Shown here in pieces: positions 24,164 to 31,153 of a DNA stretch of 64,000 bases. Positions within the stretch are counted from its first letter, which is position 1. Every line of letters begins with the position of its first letter. A program made the translations under genes and the position numbers. The stretch spans positions 50,516-114,515 of the forward strand of contig NZ_PJIP01000013.1 in assembly GCF_002929375.1 (NCBI RefSeq). The letters are read 5' to 3'. The stretch is from Arthrobacter sp. DWC3 (GTDB lineage: Bacteria; Actinomycetota; Actinomycetes; Actinomycetales; Micrococcaceae). Below the pieces are notes generated by a model that did no database searches, was not told where the DNA came from, and saw only the letters and a program-made list of their open reading frames with translations.

Positions 24164-24448
24164 CTAGCGGAGCAGTAACTCTAGCCGGCCCACCTCTGCC
24201 AAACAGGCATTTGCTGACGCGTCGGCGGCCACGGCTGCGAACTCGTGCAAGTCCCACTCGCTTAGCTCGCTGACGACCCCCTGCACCTGCGACAAAGAAG
24301 CAGACCCTAAATTGATGCCAGTCCTACGCGCGACCGCTTCGACGATAAGAGACGACAGAGGAGAGTCGCCACCGATCCACAAAGATGGCGGATGGCAACT
24401 CGTCACAATGCGCTCCACATTCCAGGTTCTCAATGAAATATCCATCAT
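24164..24448 (-). CDS. Hypothetical protein upstream of the EVE-HNH gene
   Basis: A 94-residue protein starting at ATG 24448 with GGAAAGG six bases upstream (an upstream GTG at 24508 has none). Mostly helical, with GGDSPLSSLIVEAVARRTGIN in the middle and an alanine-rich acidic C-terminal helix. No known family. It precedes the endonuclease gene on the same strand with a 40-200 base gap depending on the start chosen, so it may be a partner, a regulator or unrelated. Confidence 0.5.
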   Translation of the reverse strand: MMDISLRTWNVERIVTSCHPPSLWIGGDSPLSSLIVEAVARRTGINLGSASLSQVQGVVSELSEWDLHEFAAVAADASANACLAEVGRLELLLR

Positions 24449-24768
24449 TATCCTTTCCGAACTCTTACTACTACTTGGACCAGCTGCGCTTTCAGCATGA
24501 TCCTCCACCTGACCAGTAGTGGGACGGCGTGCCGTGTCGTTTATCGGTCGGTCTGCGCCCGTGCAGACGACCTTGGGAAGTGGTGTCGTTTCTCGAAGTC
24601 CTCTGCACTACAAGCCGCGGAGTTCCGGCTTCAGTGCAGGCGAGTATGAGCATCGGGTTCTCGTACTCGCCTGCACCAACCTGTGAGTTGCAACGGTGAA
24701 TGCCCGCTTGGACGACCCGTCTGCCTAGGGGAGCACGGACCTGCACTGTGGCGTAGGAAAACTCAGGC
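24449..24768. other. Transposon-end-like sequences and long hairpin beside resolvase 1
   Basis: 320 bases without a gene. Contains a 30-mer at 24549-24578 (25/30 identical to 31422-31451, direct), a 25-mer at 24584-24608 (23/25 identical to the reverse complement of 31456-31480), and a 17-bp inverted repeat with one mismatch (24634-24650 with 24660-24676, 9-base loop). These shared motifs suggest remnants of a transposable element whose ends are preserved at both resolvase loci. Confidence 0.55.
24584..24608 (+). repeat. Left copy of inverted 25-mer
   Basis: Begins TGTCGTTTCTCGAAGTC and matches the reverse complement of 31456-31480 at 23 of 25 positions. The two copies face each other across 6.9 kb, as terminal inverted repeats or an invertible segment would. 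Confidence 0.7.
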
Positions 24769-25479
24769 TCACGTAGGTGAAGGGTTCCCGGTCGTAGCTG
24801 GTGCCGAGAGCAAGCTGTCGTAGGGGGTGACTGTAGGAAGCTCTCTGGTATCGGCGGGCAGATTTTCAACGAGGGCACGCAACGTGCTCTCCCCGTCAGA
24901 ATCAGCCTCGGGCTTCTGACCGGATCCGGCGCGGAGGTAGGCGTACACGGTTTCGCGGCTGATGCCGTACTGGCGGGCCAGTGCCGCCTTGGGTACGCCG
25001 GCGGCGGCCTTCGCACACAGTTCGGTAGCCCGCTCCGGGCTCAGAGACCGGGACCGTCCCTTGTAGATGCCCCGCACTTTCGCCAGGGCTATTCCTTCTC
25101 GCTGGCGTTCGCGGATCAGGGAGCGTTCGAACTCAGCGAACGCTCCCATAACGTTCAGCAGCAGGGTCGCCATTGCATTGTCGTCCCCTGTGAACGTGAG
25201 CTTCTCGTGCACGAACTCGATCCGGACGCCTTTTGTGGTCAGTCGTCGCACGATGCTGCGTAGGTCCTCGAGGTTGCGGGCGAGCCGGTCCATCGAGTGA
25301 ACGACCACGGTGTCGCCGTCTCGGACGAAATCGAGCAAGTCCTCCAGGGCCGGCCGATTCTGGTCCTTACCCGACGCATGATCGGTGTACTTCCGATCGA
25401 GGGCGACTCCGTCAAGTTGACGGAGCGTCGTCTGGTCAAGACTGCTCACCCTGATGTAGCCAACTCGCTGCCCGGTCAC
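24769..25479 (-). CDS. Serine recombinase of the resolvase/invertase family (1)
   Basis: A 236-residue serine recombinase. The catalytic domain has YIRVSSLDQ (Ser12), HSMDRLARNLEDL, and the E-helix region ATLLLNVMGAFAEFERSLIRERQREG. The C-terminal HTH (PKAALARQYGISRETVYAYL, about residues 165-185) is followed by an unusual 50-residue acidic tail. Starts at GTG 25479 with AAGGGG upstream. Resolvases act at res sites next to their gene and resolve cointegrates of Tn3-type transposons or plasmid multimers. No Tn3 transposase is present, so this is a stand-alone or relic resolvase. Confidence 0.92.
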   Translation of the reverse strand: MTGQRVGYIRVSSLDQTTLRQLDGVALDRKYTDHASGKDQNRPALEDLLDFVRDGDTVVVHSMDRLARNLEDLRSIVRRLTTKGVRIEFVHEKLTFTGDDNAMATLLLNVMGAFAEFERSLIRERQREGIALAKVRGIYKGRSRSLSPERATELCAKAAAGVPKAALARQYGISRETVYAYLRAGSGQKPEADSDGESTLRALVENLPADTRELPTVTPYDSLLSAPATTGNPSPT

Positions 25480-25489
25480 CCCAGTACCC

Positions 25490-25600
25490 CTTATCTGTCA
25501 GTTTTGACTCGAAGACCTGCGGCAATTGCTGTCCACAAAATGAAAAATCGGAGCCTAATCTGACAGTTTGCGTCAAAGCGTCTGACGTCCGGTATGGGTG
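25490..25600. promoter_or_regulatory. Candidate res site of resolvase 1
   Basis: The leader of the resolvase gene holds two related motifs, TGTCAGTTTTGACT near 25497 and TGACAGTTTGCGTCA near 25560, about 63 bases apart, plus a TGTCC element in between. Paired partly palindromic TGTC/GACA elements upstream of the gene are the usual plan of Tn3-family res subsites. Subsite limits are not certain. Confidence 0.4.
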
Positions 25601-25638
25601 TACCTCAACACCACACTCGTGCCGTCCCGAAGGATGTG

Positions 25639-25941
25639 TCAGAAGGCGCCGGCTATTTTCTTGAGTGCCCGTATGTGTGCGTCGAAAGCTGCCTTTCCGG
25701 GTTGGGATAGTGACAGCCACATCACCCGCCGTGCATCACTTCGATCCGCCGATGCTGTTTTGCTGGGGACAAGGTATCCCGCCGTGACCAAGGTTTTGAT
25801 GTGCTTGGACAGTGTGGCGTCCGAGACGTCCAGGGCGGTTCGGAGAACCGCGAAGTCGAGTTGATCGACGGGGCGGAGAAGTCCACAGATGCGCAAACGC
25901 AGCGGCGCGTGGATGATGTCGTCGAAGTGCGCATCATGCAC
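25639..25941 (-). CDS. Winged-helix transcriptional regulator
   Basis: A 100-residue winged-helix protein of the small MarR/PadR-like group (HTH_27): LRLRICGLLRPVDQLDFAVL, then recognition region LDVSDATLSKHIKTLVTAGYL, then the wing with SKTASADRSDARRVMWLSLS. The GTG at 25941 overlaps the end of the upstream membrane-protein gene by 8 bases. Regulators of this kind typically control the adjacent membrane protein or transporter gene, and repression of this two-gene unit is the simplest guess. Confidence 0.8.
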   Translation of the reverse strand: MHDAHFDDIIHAPLRLRICGLLRPVDQLDFAVLRTALDVSDATLSKHIKTLVTAGYLVPSKTASADRSDARRVMWLSLSQPGKAAFDAHIRALKKIAGAF

Positions 25942-26401
25942 GGCGGAGCTTCTGGACTGCGGACCGGTAGGCGACCGAAGCCAGCCATGTTGTGAGGGCG
26001 AACGCGGTGATGCTGGTGAGGATGACGGCCCAGTGCAAGCCGAAGGACACCAGGCCAAGGGAGATGCTGAACAGCACCAGGCAGCCCACGACGATACCGA
26101 CTAGCGCCAGTCCGGCCTGTAATCCCATACTTCTGAATCGGACACCGGTTTCTCGCTGGATTAAATAGATGATCACCACCACTATGGCCAGGACAAGTCC
26201 GCCTATCGCTGATGGCTCGTAGTTCTCACCGGGAGATGTTCCGGCCGCTGCGCCGACCCACCACGCAGCCACCGCCCCGAAACCTGCTAGGAGCAACCAC
26301 GGGACCCGGACGCCTGCCGCGAGTCGGTCGCGGTCCGCCGAAAGCCCCTGCAACGCGTGCATGGCTTCGTCGCGTGAGGGTCCTTGCGAGTTAGTTTCCA
26401 T
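25934..26401 (-). CDS. Integral membrane protein paired with winged-helix regulator
   Basis: A 155-residue protein with a hydrophilic N-terminus (METNSQGPSRDEAMHALQG) and four hydrophobic helices, roughly residues 35-55, 68-88, 97-118 and 124-145. Family not identified; four-helix proteins paired with a PadR/HTH_27 regulator are common in Actinobacteria. Little space separates the ATG from a plausible -10 (TATTAGT), so the message may be nearly leaderless. The stop overlaps the next gene. Confidence 0.7.
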   Translation of the reverse strand: METNSQGPSRDEAMHALQGLSADRDRLAAGVRVPWLLLAGFGAVAAWWVGAAAGTSPGENYEPSAIGGLVLAIVVVIIYLIQRETGVRFRSMGLQAGLALVGIVVGCLVLFSISLGLVSFGLHWAVILTSITAFALTTWLASVAYRSAVQKLRRA

Positions 26402-26562
26402 GACGGAAAGACTAATAGATCGTTTCCATTGCGGCAAGAGACCTGTTGGCTCTGAATCGACACCTGCCGGTCCAGTTAGCCCGATGCTGTGGTGAGACTC
26501 GGTCTGACGTCCGCATGCTGACCGTCAATCGGACACCGTCACCGCGGCACTAGGTTGAGGTT

Positions 26563-26784
26563 ATGGGCTGGTTCAACATCGTCATCGGCGTCTTCCTCAT
26601 TCTGTCTGCGGTCATCCTCCACTTCATGTTCAAAGGGATGCGGAAACGAGACCTGATGAACGTAGGGATCGGCCCAATTGATAAGTTCAACAACAGCCGC
26701 TTCAGCGAGGTTCCGCTCTACATACTCGCTGCGGTCGGTGTCGGCTTCATCGTTTACCAACTTGTCGTTGCACTCCTGAATTGA
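26563..26784 (+). CDS. Small two-helix membrane protein
   Basis: A 73-residue protein with membrane helices at residues 4-24 and 50-71 and a basic loop (KGMRKRDLMN) between. ATG 26563 is preceded by a weak GAGGTT. A similar small membrane protein begins six bases after its stop, so they likely form a pair. No family recognised. Confidence 0.6.
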   Translation: MGWFNIVIGVFLILSAVILHFMFKGMRKRDLMNVGIGPIDKFNNSRFSEVPLYILAAVGVGFIVYQLVVALLN

Positions 26785-26790
26785 GGCACT

Positions 26791-27012
26791 TTGTCCGTCG
26801 GCATCGTCATGATCCTGATCTCAGTCATCTTTTTCTTTGCCAGAAAAGAGATCGGCAGGTTTCAAGCCCACACGCTGCTGTCAGCTTTCCGAATCGGTGA
26901 GCACAAGCAACCGGAGATTGCGGCGGGACTGGCAACGGCTTGGATGGCTCTAGCAATTCTGCTCTTCACAGGTGGACTCGCCATAGCTTTAGCAGACCTG
27001 CTTACCCGCTGA
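26791..27012 (+). CDS. Second small two-helix membrane protein
   Basis: A 73-residue protein directly following the previous one. The frame starts at TTG 26791; an ATG at 26809 is an alternative. Helices at about residues 2-17 and 46-70 enclose a soluble loop with RKEIGRFQAHTLLSAFRIGEHKQPEIA. The similar size and topology suggest that the two proteins form a complex. Function unknown. Confidence 0.55.
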   Translation: MSVGIVMILISVIFFFARKEIGRFQAHTLLSAFRIGEHKQPEIAAGLATAWMALAILLFTGGLAIALADLLTR

Positions 27013-27069
27013 GAAAGCCCTACCTAAGCTTTGGTACCAGTGGAATCGAGCAGGGCGCGGAAGGATCGC

Positions 27070-27969
27070 TCACCGTGCTTCTTTCACTTCTGAATCGATC
27101 TGCGGTGAAGCAGGATGTGGGTTGGTCGTCGTGCTTTGTGGGGCCCGGAGTGTGCTCAGGATGAGGGTGCCCAGAATGATGGTGGCCCCGATGAGTTGAC
27201 CGGGGGTCAGGGTTTGGTTGAGGAGCGCCCATCCCGCCAGTGTTGCGACGAGTGGGCTGAGGAGACCTAGTAGTGCGGTGGTTGAGGCGGGTAGGAGGTG
27301 TATGCCGCGGAACCAGAGGGTGTAGGCCAGGGCGGTGCCGATGACACCGAGGTAGAGGTAGCCTGCGATGTTCGGCAGGGTCAGGGCCGGTGGTGGGCCC
27401 TCGACGAGGAGAGCGATGGGGGTGAGAAAGAGTCCGCCGGCGACGAGTTGCCAGGATGTGGTGGCCAGCAGTGTGTCGGGTCTGCCCCATTTCTTTGTCA
27501 GGACGACACCGCACGCCATGGCGATCGCACCGCCGAGGGCGGCGATGACCCCGATGAGGTCGAGCCGGGCCTGGGCTTGGAGGACGAGCAGGGCCACACC
27601 GATCAAGCCGGTAACCCCTGCGATGAGTTTCACTGGTGTGAGTTTTTCTCCGATCCAGCCGGATGCGAGGACCGCGACCAGGAGTGGTTGCACGGCTCCG
27701 ATGGTGGCCGCGACCCCGCCGGGTAGCCGGTAGGCGGCGATGAACAGAAGCGCGAAGAACACCCCGATATTCAGCACCCCGAGCACACCAGCCCGCCACC
27801 ACCAACCCCCGGTAGGCATCCGCCGGACAAGGATCACCAGCAGCACCCCTGCCGGCAGGGACCGTAGGGCTGCGGCCAGGAGCGGCCGGTCAGGGGGAAG
27901 GAGTTCCGAGGCGACGAAGTACGTCGTCCCCCACACGCAGGGAGCGACAGCTGTCAGGAGCAAGACCAT
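27070..27969 (-). CDS. EamA-family (DMT superfamily) metabolite exporter
   Basis: A 299-residue protein with ten predicted helices and two EamA repeats: the first starts VAPCVWGTTYFVASELLPP, the second IAALGGAIAMACGVVLTKKWG. It resembles drug/metabolite exporters of the YedA/RhaT type, which export amino acids or small metabolites. ATG 27969 is preferred over GTG 27987 because the latter lies inside the perfect 12-bp operator. It is divergent from a marR gene with that operator between them, so the MarR protein probably represses it. The substrate cannot be predicted. Confidence 0.88.
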   Translation of the reverse strand: MVLLLTAVAPCVWGTTYFVASELLPPDRPLLAAALRSLPAGVLLVILVRRMPTGGWWWRAGVLGVLNIGVFFALLFIAAYRLPGGVAATIGAVQPLLVAVLASGWIGEKLTPVKLIAGVTGLIGVALLVLQAQARLDLIGVIAALGGAIAMACGVVLTKKWGRPDTLLATTSWQLVAGGLFLTPIALLVEGPPPALTLPNIAGYLYLGVIGTALAYTLWFRGIHLLPASTTALLGLLSPLVATLAGWALLNQTLTPGQLIGATIILGTLILSTLRAPQSTTTNPHPASPQIDSEVKEAR

Positions 27970-27979
27970 CCACCATTTG

Positions 27980-28012
27980 CTAAGCACTAAGCAAAAGTAT
28001 CTTAGTGCTTAG
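27980..28012. promoter_or_regulatory. MarR operator between eamA-type gene and marR
   Basis: A perfect 12-bp inverted repeat, CTAAGCACTAAG and its complement, with a 9-base spacer. It sits between the two divergent starts, 11 bases from the exporter ATG and 20 bases from the regulator ATG, where binding would block both promoters. Confidence 0.85.
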
Positions 28013-28032
28013 CTTCTGGCTAGAGTGGTGTC

Positions 28033-28524
28033 ATGACGGGTACGAGCCATGAGGATCATGTCGCGGAGGTGCTGGAGCAGTGGGCGCGTGAACGCCCTGA
28101 TGTGGATGTGAGCCCGATGGCCGTGATCGGCCGGCTCTCCCGGGTGGCGCGGAGGATCGAGGCGCTTCTGGGTGAGAACTTCGCGGCCCAGGGGATTGAT
28201 GCGGCGACGTTCGACGTTCTGGCGACTCTTCGCCGCTCCGGGGCTCCATACACGTTGAGTCCGAAGGACCTGGTTGAAACGTCCATGGTGACCTCCAGCG
28301 CCATCGCCCAACGCCTGAATAAGCTCGAGGCCGAGAGATTGATCGAACGAACTTCGAATCAGCGCGACGGGCGCGGGAAACTGGTTCATCTCACCGACGC
28401 GGGCCGCAGCATCGTCGACAGTGTTCTTCCGGCCCATGTGGCCGCCGAACGGGAGTTCCTTCAAGACCTCAGCCCGGAGCAGCAGAACACTCTCGCAGCA
28501 CTTCTCGCAGCCCTCGACCACTGA
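28033..28524 (+). CDS. MarR-family transcriptional regulator
   Basis: A 163-residue MarR protein: N-terminal dimerisation helices, helix-turn-helix TLSPKDLVETSMVTSSAIAQ (about residues 75-95) and a wing with RTSNQRDGRGKLVHLTDAG, the DGR-x-x-x-V-x-LT signature. MarR proteins release DNA on binding small phenolics or metabolites. The divergent exporter and the perfect palindrome between them make an autoregulated efflux switch the likely arrangement. Confidence 0.92.
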   Translation: MTGTSHEDHVAEVLEQWARERPDVDVSPMAVIGRLSRVARRIEALLGENFAAQGIDAATFDVLATLRRSGAPYTLSPKDLVETSMVTSSAIAQRLNKLEAERLIERTSNQRDGRGKLVHLTDAGRSIVDSVLPAHVAAEREFLQDLSPEQQNTLAALLAALDH

Positions 28525-28633
28525 CCCCGTTTACGCTGGGCAAGCGTCCCGCTCACGGATGGCTTTCGTGCAGCGCTGCATCAGGCAGTGTTTCCCACCC
28601 CTCTTGCGGCCCAACCCGGTGTTAGGTTCGAGA

Positions 28634-28671
28634 GCGTGCCTGCCTCTCAGCTATAGGAGGGGTAGGCACGC
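28634..28671. other. Inverted repeat between marR and a small membrane-protein gene
   Basis: GCGTGCCT at 28634-28641 pairs with AGGCACGC at 28664-28671, extended by imperfect pairs around a loop containing CAGCTATAG. It lies about 110 bases after marR and 50 before the next ATG. It could be an operator, attenuator or terminator; no T tract follows. Confidence 0.45.
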
Positions 28672-28722
28672 CATCCTCTGCTCCTTGCGGCAGAATTACA
28701 GCCCCTCGTTAGGCTGGAGTAC

Positions 28723-28932
28723 ATGACGACACCCAGGGAACGCGCACAGAAGTCTGCTCGTCCCGCGACCGCCAAGGGCGTCACGGGGATGGTGCTGGGA
28801 TTGGCCGCGATGCTGATTTCTTACAGCCCGGGTCATCAGCTGACGTTTATCGCAGCCGGTATTTTTACCTTCGGCACGCTCCTCTACACTGCTGGGTCGG
28901 TCATCGCCGTCCGCAGGACTACCGGCGCCTAA
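28723..28932 (+). CDS. Small two-helix membrane protein
   Basis: A 69-residue protein with a basic start (MTTPRERAQKSARPATAKG) and two helices, about residues 20-37 and 42-62. The next gene's GTG follows its stop after a single base, so the two are probably co-translated. Family unknown. Confidence 0.6.
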   Translation: MTTPRERAQKSARPATAKGVTGMVLGLAAMLISYSPGHQLTFIAAGIFTFGTLLYTAGSVIAVRRTTGA

Positions 28933-28933
28933 G

Positions 28934-29593
28934 GTGGCGAGTCCGGACGTTGCGCCTCGAGGCAGGAAAGCCAGGGTGAGCACTCATCGGCCTCATCCGA
29001 GCCGCCGAGCAGTGCGAGCCGCGTGGATCATGGCTCGCGCGTTCACCCCACACCGGGTAATAGCACTGCTGGCTCTGCCCTGGGCGCTGCTCGCGGTTTT
29101 GCCCGCCACGATCCGCGGCGGGCTTTTCCTCGACGCGACCCGTACCGGCATGGTACTTCTCGCTCCTATCAATCTGTTCCTGGACCTGTTCGTGCTGATA
29201 CTTGTCGCCGGAACCTTCACCGCTGTCATTGCCTCAGGGGCCGTGTTGATTGCTGCAGCTCTGAACGCAGTTCCCGCGCTGCTCGTAGTCACCGCAGTGC
29301 TGATGATCGCAGGTATGACCGGAGCGCTCTCTCTGCTTCCCAGACGAGGCGGCTCAGCGTTACCGTTCGGGCCCGAGACACCAACCGGTCCGCGCTGGGA
29401 GATGGCCGGTCTTGCCCAGCTGCCTGGTACACGCCTCACAGCTGTTCAGCTTGCCCGGCAAGTCCTCACCACCGTCCCCCCAGCCGGCACGGTCATCGTC
29501 GCTACTGCCAACACACCAGCCCAGTTCCAGCAGTACCAGCGCTTCGGCTTCACCGGTAGTGACAAGCGCCGGGTCCACCTTGTTGTTGCCTGA
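28934..29593 (+). CDS. Membrane protein with a GNAT-like C-terminal tail
   Basis: A 219-residue protein with four hydrophobic helices between about residues 40 and 135, then a soluble C-terminal part. That tail (TVIVATANTPAQFQQYQRFGFTGSDKRRVHLVVA, positions 29480-29590) has the YQRFGF signature of the last strand-helix of GNAT acetyltransferases, but the acetyl-CoA-binding motif is not visible, so it is a partial resemblance. GTG 28934 couples it to the upstream gene; GTG 28976 behind GGAAAG is an alternative start. A hairpin follows the stop. Confidence 0.6.
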   Translation: MASPDVAPRGRKARVSTHRPHPSRRAVRAAWIMARAFTPHRVIALLALPWALLAVLPATIRGGLFLDATRTGMVLLAPINLFLDLFVLILVAGTFTAVIASGAVLIAAALNAVPALLVVTAVLMIAGMTGALSLLPRRGGSALPFGPETPTGPRWEMAGLAQLPGTRLTAVQLARQVLTTVPPAGTVIVATANTPAQFQQYQRFGFTGSDKRRVHLVVA

Positions 29594-29600
29594 CCGCTGC

Positions 29601-29642
29601 CAGGGTGTCACTCTCGGATGATCCGCTCCCCGTGAGTGACAC
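29601..29642 (+). terminator. 11-bp inverted repeat after the membrane-protein gene
   Basis: GGGTGTCACTC (29601-29611) pairs perfectly with 29632-29642 around a 20-base loop, eight bases past the stop. No T run follows, so termination is plausible but unproven. Confidence 0.5.
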
Positions 29643-29679
29643 CCGGAGTCCCATGAAGCCTCTCGTGATGCTGATGAGT

Positions 29680-29916
29680 ATGACCATTGAAACGAATGGA
29701 CAGCAACGAACACAGCCACGCCCACGCAGCTCGAAGCGCGACGCCCTCCTCTGGGGTTTGTCGGCCGTGATCTGCTTCGTCTTAGCCGGTTTCGGATTCG
29801 GAGCGGGCGGGCCCTGGTACATCTTCCTCGGATCCATCGTCCTTTCCGCCGCAACAGGCAACTTCGTCGTCAAGGCGGTACGCGCGTTGCGCTCCATGTT
29901 CTCCGCAACCCGATAG
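29680..29916 (+). CDS. Small two-helix membrane protein, paralogue of 1574-1804
   Basis: A 78-residue protein beginning MTIETNGQQRTQPRPRSSKRD and followed by two helices. It aligns end to end with the 1574-1804 protein (TN, arginine-rich stretch, KR-x-AL-x-x-G, AV-x-F, GG, W, VL, N, KA-x-x-AL), so the two are paralogues on one replicon. Neither has a known function. The alignment supports this ATG over the earlier in-frame starts. Confidence 0.6.
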   Translation: MTIETNGQQRTQPRPRSSKRDALLWGLSAVICFVLAGFGFGAGGPWYIFLGSIVLSAATGNFVVKAVRALRSMFSATR

Positions 29917-29943
29917 CGCCGGCGTCACGTGATCACGGGTAGA

Positions 29944-30018
29944 AACCCGCTCGACCAGCGAATCACGAAGCGGCCCAGGGAACGCGAACTCGGCCTGAGG
30001 TAGCGATGTCTCAGTCAT
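29944..30018 (-). pseudogene. Remnant of an ASCH-domain protein gene
   Basis: From an ATG at 30018 the minus strand reads MTETSLPQAEFAFPGPLRDS followed by LVERV, which matches the N-terminus of ASCH-domain proteins (AEFAFPGPLRD signature). After about 25 codons the similarity stops and the following sequence is unrelated, so only a 5' fragment survives, probably cut by a rearrangement. ASCH domains bind RNA or nucleotides; this fragment cannot fold into one. Confidence 0.4.
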
Positions 30019-30251
30019 GCTCCCATTCACGCACTTCACCCAACCAGGCTTCACCTCACGCTGGAGTGATCCTTGGACGCTTCGACTACGGGTGTTGGCG
30101 CGACTGCCCGTCAATGAGGCTTCAAGAAGCCCGCCATGTTGGGGAAAAGTCACAGTTTGAGCGTTGTCTAATGGATCAGAACTTTTTGTTGCTTGAACGG
30201 TGGCGGTCTGGCGGGCATTGAAGGGTTCGTGCACCTCCTGACCACCCATGT

Positions 30252-30393
30252 ACGGCACAAGCTCCCCACGCTCCGCTGCTTGTCCCGCACACACCTGGAC
30301 AGCAGGAACCACTCGCCCGCCTGCACACAACCACTTCAGTCACCGACATCGGGGAAACTCACCTCGAGCGGACGGTGAATGTGCACAGCCTCC
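30252..30393 (+). repeat. Copy 2 of the 142-nt repeated intergenic element
   Basis: Reverse-complementary to 4705-4846 at roughly 80% identity with equal length. Read on the plus strand it leads toward the gene at 30629, just as copy 1 read on the minus strand leads toward the gene starting at 4629. Indels of 1-2 bases between copies exclude a shared reading frame. Confidence 0.75.
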
Positions 30394-30575
30394 TACCAGC
30401 GTGGTGCCGTGCAGCATGAGGTGTCGCTCAAAACCAATAGAACTAGGAGCGGCAATAGGGACAGAGACGCTGAGAGCAGCTGCAACCGCAGACTGGTCAT
30501 CCACCTGTGGGCGGGTGAAGCCCGAAGGGTGGAGCTCAAAGCCGTCCATCTGTGGGTGAGCTACACCTAGCCGAC

Positions 30576-30608
30576 GTCAGGGTTTCCTGACATACTTCCT
30601 GCAAGGAA
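30576..30608. promoter_or_regulatory. Two adjacent palindromes upstream of the HTH gene
   Basis: GTCAGGGTTTCCTGAC (30576-30591) has perfect 6-bp arms, and TTCCTGCAAGGAA (30596-30608) perfect 5-bp arms. They end just before the ribosome site of the gene at 30629, which encodes a helix-turn-helix protein, so autoregulation is possible. Confidence 0.5.
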
Positions 30609-30628
30609 TCCTTAGCGGAAGGTTGGCT

Positions 30629-31153
30629 ATGGGCTGGATCTCAAGCGACAACGAGCACGAGGGCTGGGCCGCCCCGGAGGCTCCGGACGGACGGCTTTCC
30701 AGCACTTCATCGTCGGCCGGAATGCACGTCAAGGGGATCACCGGACGCTGGCCGCAGGATCCGCAACTGGATGGCGATGAGATCGTCCCGGACAAGGAGA
30801 TCATCGGCTGGCGCGGAGCCTGCGAATGCGGGTGGCGGGGCGAACTGTGGGAACGGGCCCACTCCCCGACCGCAGCGAACTTCGGCCAACGCCGGGACTA
30901 CGTCGCCCCGGAGGAGTTCGCCGATGCTTCCCCCCACGTCGAGGACGCCATCCACCAGGAGTGGAAAGCCCATATCGCACCCTCGGAAGCGGTCCTTGGT
31001 GTGGAAGCAGCAGCGCGGGACCACAAGCAGGCCGGAGCCCGGCTGGATAAAACCGTGGCGGCGGCTAGAGCGGCCGGCGCCTCCTGGGCCGATATTGGCC
31101 GGGCCGTGGGCATCAGCCGGCAGTCCGCACACGAACGCTGGAGCGCTCAGTAA
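30629..31153 (+). CDS. Plasmid protein with CxC motif and C-terminal HTH
   Basis: A 174-residue protein starting at ATG 30629 with GGAAGG six bases upstream. The first half contains IIGWRGACECGWRGELWER, a C-E-C motif in a tryptophan-rich setting; the middle is a helical charged region; the end is a helix-turn-helix (AGASWADIGRAVGISRQ, SAHERW) shared with the 21917-22261 protein. The domain mix suggests a DNA-binding regulator with a ligand or zinc site. Not a named family to my knowledge. Confidence 0.65.
   Translation: MGWISSDNEHEGWAAPEAPDGRLSSTSSSAGMHVKGITGRWPQDPQLDGDEIVPDKEIIGWRGACECGWRGELWERAHSPTAANFGQRRDYVAPEEFADASPHVEDAIHQEWKAHIAPSEAVLGVEAAARDHKQAGARLDKTVAAARAAGASWADIGRAVGISRQSAHERWSAQ

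Larger units (their letters stand above)
30019..30628. other. Intergenic region with repeat copy 2 and two palindromes
   Basis: Over 600 bases without a gene. Holds a small GGCTT-CAAG-AAGCC hairpin near 30118, the 142-nt repeated element at 30252-30393, and the palindromes GTCAGG-GTTT-CCTGAC (30576-30591) and TTCCT-GCA-AGGAA (30596-30608) directly upstream of the gene at 30629. Confidence 0.5.
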
